Assembly (NCBI GenBank): GCA_947044405.1
Contig: CAMRHE010000156.1
Location: 1,035,001-1,099,000, forward strand
From: Leptodactylus fallax
Lineage: Eukaryota > Chordata > Amphibia > Anura > Leptodactylidae
Length of the DNA: 64,000 nucleotides
Direction: 5' to 3'
Both the position numbers and the translations under genes were made by a program. Under the pieces are notes generated by a model, which searched no databases, was not told the DNA's origin, and worked only from the letters and a program-made list of their open reading frames with translations. Each line of letters starts with the position of its first letter. The stretch's first letter is position 1. Below are positions 42,777 to 57,568 of the stretch, in pieces.

Positions 42777-43400
42777 ACTGCATCCTGAAGTATCACACTT
42801 GGCTGCATCCTTAAGGCATTGAAGATTATTTTAATGGATCTATCCTTTTATGGTTTTTAATGAAGATTGATTTTGATGCTACATTTTATGGTACTTATTG
42901 ATTTTGCATTGATTCTGCTAATAGGGGACTGAAACGGCGCTGAGTACGGACTAATAAACACAAAGATTATCTTCACCACAACTACTGGAGTACTGAAACC
43001 TTTCTTGCATGTAGTTATCTACAAACCTGGGAGCATTTTGTTTTTGCTTGAACCCAACTCATACTGAGTGCTACTCTGTATTTTCTTGTGAACTCCGTTT
43101 AGGTACAACGCTAATTTTGGAGTATAAAAAGAGTATTGCCATCTGGGACATTTATGTCATATCCACAGGAACCAGTCCTTATCTCAAGAAAGGGAGTTTC
43201 TCAATCCCTGTCTCACATTATGGTATGAGTGGAGAAGCAGCTGCTCGGTTTTCAGTGGTGGTTGGAATTCCTATTAATTTTAATTGGAGTGCCAGAGATA
43301 ACTGAGTGCTGTACTCCAGCGTTCCCATTGAAGTGAAGAAAGTTCCTGCAGTCTTCAGTTGGTGGGACAACCCCTTTAAGTGAATATTATTACTGTCAGC
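42775..43400. repeat. Repeat ending in GGGACAACCCCTTTAAG
   Basis: The right end carries the GGTTGTCCCA/TTAAAGGGG terminal repeat of the TTAA/MITE family. CCAGTCCTTATCTCAAGAAAGGG and GTGGTGGTTGGAATTCC are internal. No left end was identified. Confidence 0.45.
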
Positions 43401-46400
43401 ACTAAACTGCATCTTTTTCCAAAGTCTCCAAAGAAAAACAAACTAAATATTTTCATGATTTTCATATACTTTACCAAAAAAATGATATGAAGTAAACCAG
43501 GACTGAATGTCACTACCAATATAGTTTCCTAATGACAGTCATAATTGTAGCCCTAATGCTAATAGTTATCCATTAATAGTAATACAAATAAAGCACTAAG
43601 AGCCGATTTTCAAGGAATATAACTGAAATGTATTGAATATTGCCTCTCTAGCTTTATGTCAAACCTAAAAGTGACAAGAAATACCAACCCATTTAATACT
43701 CTGAACATATCATTTCAATTGGTTTATTATGTTCCCTGGATGAATTGCATGCTGTCCACTATCCACTTAAATTTAGCGATTGCAGCATGAGCTCAACAGC
43801 AACATGTATTTATCTCAATTCTATCCGTCAAAGCACCTTTTAACTCTATTTTAAGACTGAATGCTTTGAAAGAGATCTTTTTAGCATAGTGGTCAAGTTT
43901 ATTCATGTTTATCAACTGAAAGACTTCATCTATTTCACCTTTGTGGTTACAGCAGCAAAACAACTCTTTTCACACATGAAAGGTAAATTTGCACTGAAAA
44001 CACTTTATAGATACATAACATAATCATTATGTGGATTTGTCTCTACATAAAGAGTTTAGCCAGCTTGCATGTCAGGTCTCATCTGGTTTTATCAGACCTC
44101 TGTGCCACTGTGAAATATCAAGTCATTACATACTATTTACTGCCATAGCCATTTGTAGTTCAGGATATTCATATTTACTACCAATACCTGAGAGTACGAG
44201 ATACTGAGCTTCTTCAATCTATAACCAATGAATACGCCATGAAAATTCCATCACATTATAGAGTTTCAGATGTAAAATACCTAAGTCCCTAAAATTGTGA
44301 CTTTCGATGATTTGTGCCCCGCAGACTGGCAGATTCATAACAATTTACAGTAGGTACTGGTGGAAATTATAGCCTTATGGCCTTAATACACACGCTGTGG
44401 CGCTGCATGGCTGACAGTGTTTTTACTTATGTCAATAGATTAGTGCTATATAGTGTGCTAAAAACAATTCACTGAAAAACACATAATCATTGTAAATTGT
44501 ATCACTGAAAAATTAGGTAAATATGGCCTTTTTTTCAGTGATATAGTAGCATATTATCATCTACATAGGTTTGCAGTTTACCTGTAAAAGTGCACAGTTA
44601 GTAACAGGTTCACAAGAACTAATAGAATAATGTAAATTAAAACACCAATGTCCTGGCCACCGTCGCAGTAGTATCTTCACCCTTAGTAAAGACATAAACA
44701 CAGATTAAGCTGATGGATGTAGCAGAGCATGTCAATCTTTGTTTTGCATTTATGTATATATTATACACTGTTATACTATATTATAATATACTGATGTGAT
44801 ATCAGTGGTTTTCAATAAGACTTCAAGGTGCACATTGAAACAGTTCAAATTCAGCTCTGCTATTATACAGTATGTCTGGAACTACTGAACTAGTCCTGTC
44901 ATTGCTTTATAAATTCATATGGAGATGAGAGACGAGTCAGTCAGTAAATATTTTCCGGAGAATCTTTACTAATGTCTTACCTGATTTTGCTAGCTTTTAA
45001 AGTAGACCAAACACATGAGATGAAAGTCAACCAAAACAGCCAATTTTTGCCATTTTAACCAACAATCGTTTAGAAAATTACCATGAATGACCATTTTCAA
45101 TGGAAGTGAATCTAGTAGCTCTGAGTCAGCTTCTCTCTTACTCAGCTACTCTTCCTAGATATATTTTCTTTTCTTCTGTGTGGATCATGGTAGATCTTTA
45201 AGAGGAGTCTTTCAACAGGACATTTAGTATCAGAATAATGACAGTACCTTGTAGAGCGGCTTCTACATTTTCCAAAGATGCCTTTCTAATGCTAGGTTCA
45301 CACTGGTGTTCGGGTTTTCGTCCTTTCCCCTTAAAGAGCAGTTACACGTGGAAATCATAGTCTAAGGGGTCTGCCGGGTTTCCACTGAAAACGTCGGAGA
45401 GTAAAGTCCTTGGGGGTCGAAACTGGGTGGCAGTTACAGGTGGTTATCTAGAGCAGAGAGTGAAGACCCAGCAGGAAAAATTAACCTTTTCAGTTAATTT
45501 ACATGATAATAAAATTCTGATTTTCATGAAAATGGAGCTGCAATGCAGAATAAGAAAGACATCTTTGAAAAGTGCTGACAGACTCCCTTTAATAGCTTCT
45601 ATACATGCATGAGATCTCTCCCTCACCAAGGCTGCCTACCCCATTTTAGACTTTATAGCATTACTGTTGCTGTATAGAAATAAGCAGTTCATGCACAAAA
45701 AAAACAACCAATATTTCTAAATTTATATAATTATAAATGATATATGGCTGACATACATGTTGTATATCTTCTTTCCATATATTCCATATACTGTTATTTT
45801 TGGTAGTGATCTCTTGATTTACATATGTAGCAACATGATTTACCTTGTCCACAGAAATATTTTCATTTTTTTATGTATATAAGTCTGGCATATACTACAC
45901 AGTACTTTGGGAGCCTCTCATTCATTTCAGAAAGACAATACCTCATTAGAATCAGATTGGGTTTCAGGTGCCAAACTTCCATCTACTGTAGCTGACCTCT
46001 AAGATGTAACTAATACTGTATATTGCATTAATGACCTTACAACCAATTTGTCCCAGTATGTTAAAGGTCATTAAAAATACATTTACATAGTTAACATGAA
46101 AGAAACATATTAAAAACTAACATATCTAGTTATGTTAGGGACATGTTTGCCTTGTGGTGTGAAGTAAAAAAGCAAATCCATTTCATATGACAAACACAAT
46201 GACATGTGCAATGGACAGCTCAATTTTCCTGCCTCCACAGGATGTTGATTGAAATGTGTCTGCTTGTAAAATGCAGACTGAACGAGAAGGTAAGAGTAGA
46301 TAGTTTTCTGCCAGTCAGTTTAAATTTCGTCCAAGGTCAGAATACATTTGACTGTCAGCCTTTGTCAATGTGGCAGTCTATCAACCCTTGTCTGTAAAGA

Positions 46401-46900
46401 ATGCATTAATCCATAAAGAGTGTATTAATCCAAAAAGGCCACACACAACAACGTCTCCAATGGCAAATGGAATACAAATTGGATGTACTTCATCTGATTT
46501 CTTCCTTATCAAGCTCCATTGTAAACAGAAGTAGCATACCCAAAGATAATAACAGCATAGTTACAATGTAGAGCTCAGTCACTCTAGGACTTCAGAAATA
46601 TTATCAGCCTAAAGCAGATAATAAAGGTCACCTAGTGGTGTTTACTGTGTCTTAAGCTACCCAAACACCTGAGATAGTTGTATGCTAACTGATTGTGCAT
46701 CCAAGCATTATCGCTGACTTGCCTAGATACATGCATACTCAACCAAGCATGTATGCTTATTTCAGTAGTGGAAAAATTGCTGTCTTATATTGCTACAGTA
46801 TTTCCTGGGTGAACAAAGGATTGGGTATACTGAAATGCAGTGCAACAAATTGGATGTCTCATCCCAAGCCTAGGGGGGCAAATAGTTTTGATACAAATCA
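43401..46900. other. Repeat-poor block, no gene recognised
   Basis: This is AT-rich sequence without long frames, TIRs or tandem arrays. A fragment at 45285-45410 (TGCTAGGTTCACACTGGTGTTCGGG) resembles a frog MITE end. It could be intronic or intergenic host DNA; no splice or coding signal supports a gene. Confidence 0.4.
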
Positions 46901-46924
46901 TCAGAAGGCTTTTGCATGACACTG

Positions 46925-47480
46925 GGCTACAACCTATCGTGGTGCACAGTAAGGCGGCAATGGAGGCTGGAATCGAGGTCTTTCCTTTTCAGCAATGAGT
47001 CCGCTTTTGTCTCAGGCACAATTAGAGATGAAAATTAGTCTGGAGAACACTTGGGCAATGCCATGAAGAGGCCTTCATGAGAGAACAACATACTGGTCCT
47101 ACTTCAGGGATTATGGTGTGAGGTGGCATAAAGTATAGTACTAGGACCCCTTTAGTCTTCATTTCAGGCACACTAATAGTCCAGAGTTACATGGGACCAT
47201 TAGTATGCAGTATACAGTGGAACTAGTAGTATGGCCATTTCTCCAAAGTGTCCCAGGAGCTATTTTTCAAAAGGACACATCTTTCCATGCTACTGTGAGC
47301 AGCCTGCTTGGACTAAATGTGCTACCGTGGCCTGCAGCATCTCTAGACTTGTGTTCCATCGCATATCTGGGAACACCATTAGTCGGCAATTGCCAAGGAA
47401 ACTGCCAGTAGACAATCTTGATGATTGCATACCCAAGTGCATTCAGTGTGGCTGTATTGCCAAATGAAAACAGATTCTTT
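46925..47480 (+). pseudogene. Decayed Tc1/mariner-type transposase relic
   Basis: Translated across frames, 46940-47480 resembles the catalytic half of a Tc1-like transposase: SFPFSNESAFVSG (first Asp region changed to Asn), HTGPTSGIMV..GG-type, TRTPLVFISGTL, then LPWPAASLDLCSI and HISGNTISRQLP, corresponding to the usual SPDLSPIEHIWDTISRQL. Both the Asp and Glu positions and the frame are damaged. No TIRs were found, so it is an old fragment, from a family unlike the other Tc1 copies here. Confidence 0.6.
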
Positions 47481-47539
47481 TGGATTCCGTGTAATAGAAT
47501 AAAGTTATAGAGTAAAAACACTAGACTATCCCCAAATAG

Positions 47540-47990
47540 CTTAACATTTTATTAATAAGAGTATAAGAAGATAGCAAAAAATAAGAAGTTATCAAAAGGT
47601 AACATTTCACTAAGAAGAGTATAAGAAGAAGGTCTTATAACAAGGAAAAGTATAACAGATATTAGACAGAATAATCAAACCTTGCAATACAGCAGATATA
47701 GCTAGGTACAATCACATATCAAAGTCAATCAAACTATGATATGTATTCAACACTTACCATACAGCAGGTATAATCAAAGCTCAAAGTCAATCAAACTATG
47801 AGATAATCAAATACTTAAAGTATATCAAATCAAACCGACACTAGCCATAAAGCCAGGTATAACCAACACTAGCTATAAAGCTAGGTATATCAAATATCAA
47901 AAGTCAATCAAACTATGATATAGTCAACACTTACAATACCACAGATATAGTAAGGTAATCAAATCAAATACTTACAACACTGCTAAGTTT
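47540..47990. repeat. Degenerate tandem repeat (GTCAATCAAACTATGATAT units)
   Basis: AAAGTCAATCAAACTATGA occurs at about 47721, 47785 and 47900. It is interspersed with CAGCAGGTATAATCAA- and AGCTAGGTATAT-type units; the spacing is irregular. Confidence 0.65.
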
Positions 47991-48252
47991 AGTTCTGATG
48001 AGGGTATCTGTAGGAAGCATCACTCAGCCATGTGCAACAGATCTCAGCAAACAGCATCAGCAGGCGTCCCCAATGATCTGTTCTCAAGAAAATGTAACAC
48101 TAATGCTGAGGGATCTTTCCTCATATACCCTTTGTGTATGTCATACAATGGGCGGTTACAGAAGTGATACACATCTGTAAGGCCTCACTTATCTCCAAGA
48201 TCATATTCATGTGAAAGGGGCCAGTTCTCACCTGAATATGTCTTGTGACATA

Positions 48253-48607
48253 TACGCTTTAAACAGAATCTAATTACTATAGACATACAAATATATCCTG
48301 TTGATCTGGTTAGCACGGATATGTCCCCAAACAGAGTCTTTTGTTTAAGTTGTATGGGTATGCAAATACCCCTTCCGACAGCATTGTTGATCTAATTAGC
48401 ATGTACATATAGATATCACCTTAAACAGCATCCTGTGGTCTAATTAGTATGTGCATATAGATATCACCTTAAACAGCATCCTGTAATCTAATCTGTATAG
48501 GCATGTAAATCTAACCTTAAACAGAGTCTGTTGTCTAAGTAGTATGGGTATGCAAATACCCCTTCAAACAGTGGTGCTGGTCTGATTAGTATAGACATAC
48601 AAAATCT
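48253..48607. repeat. 48-bp minisatellite, about 8 units
   Basis: The unit TCTAATTAGTATGTGCATAT-AGATATCACC-TTAAACAGCATCCTGT repeats with a period of 48 bp. The two units at about 48398-48493 are nearly identical; outer units are more diverged. 48608-48950 is unassigned. Confidence 0.8.
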
Positions 48608-48954
48608 CACAACATGTCAACTAAAAATAGAGTGGGTGTAGACATCACTTTACTGGGTTCAAAATTAAGGTTACTTATGGACTGTCTTATTATAAACATC
48701 TTTTCATAAGCAGCCATCTTTCAAGGGCTGCTATTTTGCAATAGAGTGGCGTAGCATTCCTCAGGTAACCATTGATAACCTCAATGATAGCATGCCAAGC
48801 TGTGTAAGTGCAGGTATTTATGCACATAGTGCTCATACTTAATACTGAATAAATTGAAATGTTTGAATATTTTGTTTCAATTTTTTTTACAATTGCATAA
48901 CATTAACATATCTATTGATCCTGTGATTTCCATAATTCCAAGTCTTTTCCTTCT

Positions 48955-49175
48955 TCAATTTCAATATTGAGGAGTATATATAGTTTTTTGTCATTTATTC
49001 TCAGCTCTTTCTATGCTTAAGAGTCCAATGGGTGGTCCTATCAGTAATTGACAGTCAATGAATGACAGTGCATACAAACATAGCTGTCAATTACCTACTA
49101 GGACCACCCACTAAACTCCTAAGTATACACTAGAAAGAGCAGAGATTTCAAAGAAAATACTGAGTCTTTTCTCAC
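48955..49175. repeat. Fold-back repeat (GGGTGGTCCTA...TAGGACCACCC)
   Basis: CTCAGCTCTTTCTATGCTTA..GGGTGGTCCTATCAGTAATTGACAG pairs with CTGTCAATTACCTACTAGGACCACCC..AGAAAGAGCAGAG. A related fold-back lies at 53640-53800. Confidence 0.75.
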
Positions 49176-49846
49176 AAAACTATATGTCAATCTGAACAGC
49201 AACTCCTGTTTTATAAAATGCAGCCTGCAGATCAGACAGCATGTTCAGTGTGGTATAACATTTGTTCCTTAAAGAAAAGTATCCAAGCACTTTACAAACC
49301 TGAAACCTAACAAATAAACCTTTTCCTGTATTCTTAGTGTCTGTCTCTTTCAATGCACAGTATAGTATCCTACCAGCCTTAGATACAGCTACAGTACACC
49401 CAGTATATATAGATCATTCTCCACTAGTGTTTCTTCCATTTTTACAAAAGCAAAAGCAACTCAGATTAATTAAAAACAAATATAGTATTGTTTGCTGCAG
49501 AGGATATGGTCTTCATGTGATGGCAACAACATATCTACATCATCTTGTGGAGATCTGCCAAAGGCAAGCACATAGAGTTGAAGTGCTTGAAGTACATATC
49601 CATGCATATCTCCAGCAGTTCAATGGAGAAAAAGAAAATGGCAGAGAGTCCAGCAATTGGTTGTGAAGGTTTATCATGTAGGTTTTTTCTTATTTCTCTA
49701 ATATCTTGATATGAAGGTATAAGACATGTTACCCAGCTGGAGTGTAAATCTAATGGAGAATAAAATGTAATCAAGATATGAAATTTTATGCAATTCACAC
49801 TCACAAAGTTAACAAGCCATCCTCACATGTTAGTGTATGATATATA
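49176..49846. other. Unassigned
   Basis: There is a 109-codon plus-strand frame at 49337-49666 without recognisable features. No repeat structure is seen. Confidence 0.4.
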
Positions 49847-51465
<1,619 letters not shown>

Positions 51466-51490
<25 letters not shown>

Positions 51491-51499
51491 CCCCTTAAA

Positions 51500-51551
<52 letters not shown>

Positions 51552-51553
51552 AT

Positions 51554-51592
<39 letters not shown>

Positions 51593-51625
51593 TATATAAA
51601 AAGAATATATATTTATTTTGTTTTG

Positions 51626-51658
<33 letters not shown>

Positions 51659-51700
51659 TAATTTAAAAAATAAAATATATAATTTTATTAAATTTAATAT

Positions 51701-51739
<39 letters not shown>

Positions 51740-51753
51740 AGAGGGAAAAAGAA

Positions 51754-51784
<31 letters not shown>

Positions 51785-51825
51785 ATTTTAATAAAAAAAA
51801 AAAAAAAAAGAGGGGGGGGGCTCTG
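51466..51825. other. Homopolymer/low-complexity block, probable consensus artefact
   Basis: Long T and A runs with (TA)n and G runs. It starts in the middle of the Tc1 right TIR, where the expected GGGGTGCCAATACTTTTGGC reads as a homopolymer-smoothed version. The downstream unique sequence from 51826 looks normal. Confidence 0.7.
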
Positions 51826-52519
51826 AACACCAGGGAATATCTACGTAGGCAATGATTTCCAAATCAGATGTAATGGCATCAGGTTATGCATTGCATTATT
51901 GAACTTCAACAGTTTCATATTTAATATGCCTGATTTATCCAGTTCAATTATGTATTTATTCTCTGCCTTTTTTATTTGCTTTCTTTCCTTCACAATCAAC
52001 AGCAGGCAGAATGTGCCATCTAGTGCTAGAGTGATGTGTTCTCAGACCTTTCTGCAATGGAACTATATACATAGCACAGCAATGTAAAGCTATGCTTGAC
52101 AAAAATAGCTTTTATGTGAATATTGATAGGTTTTTTTGTATCTGTAGTCATATTATATAACAGAATATAAATGCCTCACCAGCTCATATGTATACCACCT
52201 ATGTCTATTATTTAACAAAGTTAGTAAAATACATAAATCCATTAAGTTCAGCAGGATTATACAGTAATGCAGTGTTGATCCATTCTGTTACATTAGTACT
52301 AGTAGGGTCATGTATAGGGAGTATAGAGTATTATATAAACTATCTGAATTGCTAAGAAGAGATAATTGACACATCACGGGATCATTTGCACATGGATCAG
52401 AAATGTATACATTGTTCGCTGTAAAAATTGTCTGGTTTATAAACAACAATTTGGTTACAGTATAGAAGTAATGACAGAATTGTGGCCAGATATGAAGTAT
52501 TTTAAACCACTGGACTTTG
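51826..52519. other. Repeat-poor, nothing recognised
   Basis: AT-rich sequence without frames over 65 codons or visible repeat ends. Confidence 0.4.
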
Positions 52520-52646
52520 TAAAGCTCTGTTCACACTGAGTTGCTTAATCTGTTGTTCTTGCCTGTCAACAGTGAACTGAACAAGTAATACAATAATGGA
52601 TGCAGAAGTAGCACATTCTGTCTGCATCTATCATTTACTGTAATGA

Positions 52647-52678
<32 letters not shown>

Positions 52679-52840
52679 CACAACAGGTGGACACTTTCTT
52701 CCATTCTGTTTTCCATCTAAAACAAATAAGACAGAAGAAAGTGTCTGTCTTTTATAACATTACAGTCAATGATGACGGATACAGACGGATGACAGATTAG
52801 ATCAGAGGACTAAACATTGGTAGTGTGAACATAGCCTTAG
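52520..52840. mobile_element. MITE-like element with TAAAGCTCTGTTCACAC ends
   Basis: The left end TAAAGCTCTGTTCACACTG and right end TAGTGTGAACATAGCCTTAG are imperfect inverted repeats. The middle holds an A run of about 29 (52650-52678). Flanking halves are partly complementary (TGCATCTATCATTTACTGTAATG). No coding capacity. Confidence 0.6.
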
Positions 52841-53639
52841 ACACATTTCAGCACACATTTGGATACCAAGTTTATATGATAAGGTTCTGATAACAATGCT
52901 TAATTTTATTTTTTTAACACTGTTACACAATAGCCACAACCACTTTTTTAAAGCATGATGCTTTGTTCTAGGGTGCAAAAAATCTAAGTAGTTTTTGTTA
53001 CGTATGAAAATGACTTCTCACGTTTGAGTTTTTTAGGAAAAATATCTGTTAAAACTCAGGAAGTCTAGGATTTTGTAGGATATATGCCCTAGCACCTCAT
53101 TTTACAAGATCAGAACACAGCATTAGGGAGAGGAGAAACATTACTGTAGATAAATGTTTCTCCTCTTCTTTGTGCCAAGATCTGATTATCCTTACGAACA
53201 AATATTAGGCTTTAGAGGGCAGATCTCCCATGTATAATGTGAACAGAGCCTGATATGTATGAACCAGTACATGTACAATATATAAGTTCAGAAGTATGGC
53301 AGGAGACTGACTAAAGAGGGGGTATGGTTAGAAAGACATCTAAACTGCTAAACTGACATGACAATGTACAGTAGACAAAATAGATAACTGTGTACTATAG
53401 CTTTGTAGTTTAAAGTACTTTTAACTAAATGTCACTTTTTAATGGTTTAACATCCTAACAAGTATATCAGCAATATGGTGTAATTTCCTTATTGGTGGGG
53501 GTGTGACTGCTAACCACCCCTATGGAAGAAAAAAAAAACGTGAAGGGGCCACAGCAGAGACTTATCTGTGCACATTATATTTCCTTACTGCTTTTCCATT
53601 TTTGGAAAGATTAAGCATAATATATTTATTCAATATTCA
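52841..53639. other. Repeat-poor, nothing recognised
   Basis: A short inverted pair GAGAGGAGAAACATT / AATGTTTCTCCTCTTC lies at about 53130-53170. Otherwise plain sequence. Confidence 0.4.
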
Positions 53640-53810
53640 TTTATATCTTTGCTCTTTTTAGGCTTAGCAACAGTCATCTAGTCATGGGAGTGGTCCTATT
53701 AGTGATTGATGGCCTTCCCTCTCTGATTGTGCGTACAGGGATAACTGTCAATCCCTGATAGAACCACCACTTGATGATTCCTTCTAACCTTATAAAGAGC
53801 AAAGGTATAA
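53640..53810. repeat. Fold-back repeat related to 48955
   Basis: TTTGCTCTTTTTAGG...GGGAGTGGTCCTATTAGTGATTGA faces TCAATCCCTGATAGAACCACC...ATAAAGAGCAAAGG. It has the same layout as 48955-49175 but diverged. Confidence 0.65.
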
Positions 53811-55559
53811 ATGACAATGGGTCAAATTTAGCAATTTATTAACATTGATATTTCGTATGCCAGTCTTAATAAAGGGCCTGATAGTTGCAAGGCACTTCTG
53901 ATTTATCAAGAGGCTCAGGCCTTCCCCGATCTCCACCCCAGAGAGGAACAGAATGGGAAATGTGTTGCGCATTTGGCACAATAGAGGGCTTTGCACCAAA
54001 TGTGCACCACATTTTCACCCATCTATTCCAGAAAACTGGCATAGACGGGTTGATACATTCCCCCCAATGTATCCAACAGTCATGGACAGCCAGTAAGTCA
54101 TAGACTTATATTCCCAGATTATACCACTAGGTTTCAAGAAAGCCAGGTATTAATCTGTAGAGAGCTCCCTGCCAAAAGGTGGTGTTAGAGCAAGTTCTCC
54201 TTTGCTACCAAGGAGGACTTTATTAAAGATTCTAATTTAAACTCAATACACAGATAGGACAACATTATCAGCATTTTCCAGGAACTGAAAAATGTCTACT
54301 ATTTCCATTGGCTGTGATCCTGCTACAACTGCTTCGTAGAACAACTGACCTTGTGGGTGCTGGGGATGCGCACCTGTACAGCAGCCAATAACTCCCCTAC
54401 TCCACAATGCTCCCTTCGCTTTGAGTGCCTTATGTGAGAAAAGTGCATTACAAATGTGTAGTAATGTGTGTAGCTAGCATGAGAGTTTAAGCACCACTTA
54501 CTGTAGTTATGTAGAGAACACAGAATATGTTCTCATTCTGAATTTGAACTTATATTTTAAAATTACATATAGCTAAGCATTTCAATGGATTCAGTATATT
54601 CCAGTCTATTATGTTGACATTGTAGCTACCTAATGAAACTCATATTTGACTCATTTGTTTAGCACTGTCATCTCTTTGACTTTTTCTCTTTCCACGAAAT
54701 AATCTAAAGTGAAAGACTGAAGACAAAGTAATAAGGAAACTGAATAAACAACAAGAACAAAACACATCTGATAAAATGAGCCCGAACGTTGTCAAACACA
54801 TTTATAAAGAAAATGCAATATGTCACTTTGCTATACGTAAGCACATTATCCACCAGATGGAATCTCTGTGTTTTCCAGCAATCTGAAAGGGACAAATAAG
54901 GAAGACTCTTTGTAGGCAGCTGCATGTTGTCATGTAGAAGTATATGTCAGAGCATTGACAGAAGTTGCTTCACACAATGAAAGCAGAATGATATCTCATT
55001 TATTTTACGTTGTTTCATATCTTCCTCAGCAGATAGTTATTTTCCAGCCAGAGAGTGTAATGTTCCTACAAACAGCCTATAAATCTGAGAGGTGTTGTAA
55101 GAGGTCAGCACAGCAGTCACAGTCAATTACACATGCAGAAGAGCTGACTATGTCATTTTGTACAACCCATTGTATGTTATCAAAATAGGCCTCATGTATC
55201 AAAACTGTCAGAGAAAAGAGGCCTTGTTTCCTATATCTAACCACTAACTAATGATAAGTCAGGTTTTATTGTCATTGTGGCAGCAAATAAAAATGAAAGT
55301 TAAACTCTGGTTGGTTGTCTGTTTTCAAATAGCTTGCATACATGAAGCCCATTGTATTTATAGTGGTGGTCCATTCCAATTTGGAAGGTCAAGAGCGATC
55401 GCAGTGTATCCAATGAGCCAAGGTATTTGCAGTTAATGTGTAATGTAAAGTATTTATTATTTTTTTAAATGTTATGGCTATTTATTTTATATAGCTATAA
55501 GCATATTTTCTCCTTGTCCGTATAGTCAGCATAGCAAGATATGTCTGCTTTACAACAGC
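53811..55559. other. Repeat-poor block, no gene recognised
   Basis: No frame over 80 codons, no TIR and no array. 53820-54080 has CCCGATCTCCACCCC and TTGATACATTCCCCCC, which may be a repeat fragment. Confidence 0.4.
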
Positions 55560-55561
55560 TA

Positions 55562-57127
55562 CAGTCATGGCCGTAAGTGTTGGCACCCCTGAAATTTTTG
55601 CAGAACTTTCGTATTTCTCACAGAAAATTATTGCAATTACACATGTTTTGTTAAACACATGTTTATTTCCTTTGTGTATATTGGAACAACACAAAAAACA
55701 GAGAAAAAAAGTAACAAAACTCCAAAAATGGGCCGGACAAAATTACTGGCACTCTCAACTTAATATTTGGTTGCACACCCTGAAATCAATCACTTCCTAT
55801 AACCATCAATAAGCTTTTTACACCTCTCAACTGGAATTTTGGACCACTCTTTTTTTGTAACCTGCTCCAGGTTTCTCATATTTTAAGGGTGCCCACCCCC
55901 AACAGCAATTTTAAGATCTCTCCACAGGTGCTCAATGGGATTTAGATCCGGACTCATTGCTGGCCACTTCAGAACTCTGCAGCACTTTGTTTCCATCCAT
56001 TTCTGGGTGCTTTTTGAAGTATGTTTGTGGTGATTGTCCTGTTGGAAGACCCATGACCTAGTACGCAAACCCAGCTTTCTGACACAGGGCCCCACATTGA
56101 GACCCAAAATCCTTTGGTAATCTTCAGATTTCATGATGCCTTGCACACAGTCAAGGCACACAGTGCCAGAGGCAGCAAAAGACCCCAAAACATCTTTAAA
56201 CCTCCACCATATTTGACTGTTGTTCTTTTCTTTGTAGGCCTTCTTACATTTTCGATAAACAGTAGAATGATGTGCTTTACCATAAAGCTCTATCTTGGTC
56301 TTATCTGTCAACAAGATTTTTTCCCAGAAGGATTTTGGCTTACTCATGTACATTTTGGCAAACTGCTGTCTAGCTTTTTTACATCTCTGTCTCAGAAGTG
56401 GGGTCCTCCTGGGTCTCCAGCCATAGTGTTTCATTTCATTCAAATGTGGATGGACAGCTGGCTCTGACACTGATGCACCCTGAGCCTGCAGGACAGCTTG
56501 AATTTCTTTGGAACTTGATTGGGGCTGTTTATCCACCATCCAGACTATCCTGCATTGTAACTTTTTGTCAATTTTTCTCTTCCGTCCATGTCCAGGGAGA
56601 TTAGCTACAGTGCCATGGGTTGTAAACTTCTTGATTATGATGGGTACCATGGACAAAGGAACATCAAGATCTCTGGAGATGGACTTGTAACCTTGAGATT
56701 CTTGACATTTTTCCACAATTTTGGTTCTCAAGCCCTCAGACAGTTCTCTTCTCCTCTTCCTGTTGTCCATGCTTAGTGTGGCACACACAGACACACAATG
56801 CAAATATTGAGTCAACTTCTTCCCTTTTTATCTGGTTTCAGGTATGATTTTTACATTGCCACACCTGTTACTTGCCACAGGTGAGTTTGAGCATTGCATG
56901 CTTGAAACAAAGTTATTTACCTACAATTTTGATAAGGTAGCAACAATTTGAAGTTTTGTGTGAAATTATGTCTAATTTTCCATTTGTTCTTAGTTTTGTG
57001 TTGTTCCAATACACACGAAGGAAATAAACATGTCTATAACAAAACGGGTAATTGCAATAATTTTCTAGGAGAAATACTTCATTTTCTGGAACAATTTCAG
57101 GGCTTCCAACACTTACAGCCATAACTG
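55562..57127 (-). mobile_element. Tc1-like transposon, third family (TGGCCGTAAGTGTTGGC ends)
   Basis: The ends CAGTCATGGCCGTAAGTGTT (55562) and AACACTTACAGCCATAACTG (57127) are inverted and flanked by TA (55560-55561, 57128-57129). TIRs of about 200 bp include a 20-bp CATGTTT.ATTTCCTT segment. It is full length, with a near-intact transposase on the minus strand. Confidence 0.93.
55883..56770 (-). pseudogene. Tc1-like transposase, nearly complete but C-terminally broken
   Basis: I start at MDNRKRRRELSEGL, aligned with the MEKRKK start of the related copies. The upstream Met at 56815 lies in the leader. A frame of about 295 codons holds the HTH pair (GYKSISRDLDVPLSMVPIII), the GRKRKIDKK hinge, LLTDKTKIELYG (first Asp), VFQQDNHHKHT (second Asp; PK of the usual DPKHT is changed) and [15 protein letters not shown] (Glu). 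The frame stops at GGGHP. The expected C-terminal 45 or so residues continue in damaged form to the right TIR. Likely inactive. Confidence 0.85.
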
Positions 57128-57191
57128 TATCTTAGGCCTCATGCACAGTGAGTGAAAAACACGGCTAGCACATTGACCCATTTATTTCAGG
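57093..57191. repeat. Left copy of a 97-bp tandem duplication
   Basis: TTTCAGGGCTTCCAACACTT...GACCCATTTATTTC is repeated at 59190-59284 with few changes. It includes the last 35 bp of the Tc1-like element. The hAT-like element lies between the two copies. Confidence 0.85.
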
Positions 57192-57568
57192 CAGAGGCGT
57201 AGCTAGGGGTTCAGCACAGGGCGAACATGTCCAAGTGGGCCCCCAACTTGGACTTGTTCGTATACCGATACTATCAGTATACGGTGAGTGTATAGTGGTA
57301 TATAGCAGCTCTACACAGGGCTCTGCAGACGATTTAGGTGAATACAGGGCAGTAGCATTTAGTGACTTACCGGTGACGTCTCTGACCAATCCTTCACATT
57401 TCCCATCTCTTTCATCTGGATGGCCATGACCATTTCTTCCAGTCTCTGTAAAGTTTGCAACACAGACATCTTTGGCTCCTCACTTTTCCAGGCACCTGTC
57501 ACACATTGTCCTCACCTACACAAAGCCCCCATCCTGCTGCTACCCCAATTATAAAGCGTAGCTACGCT

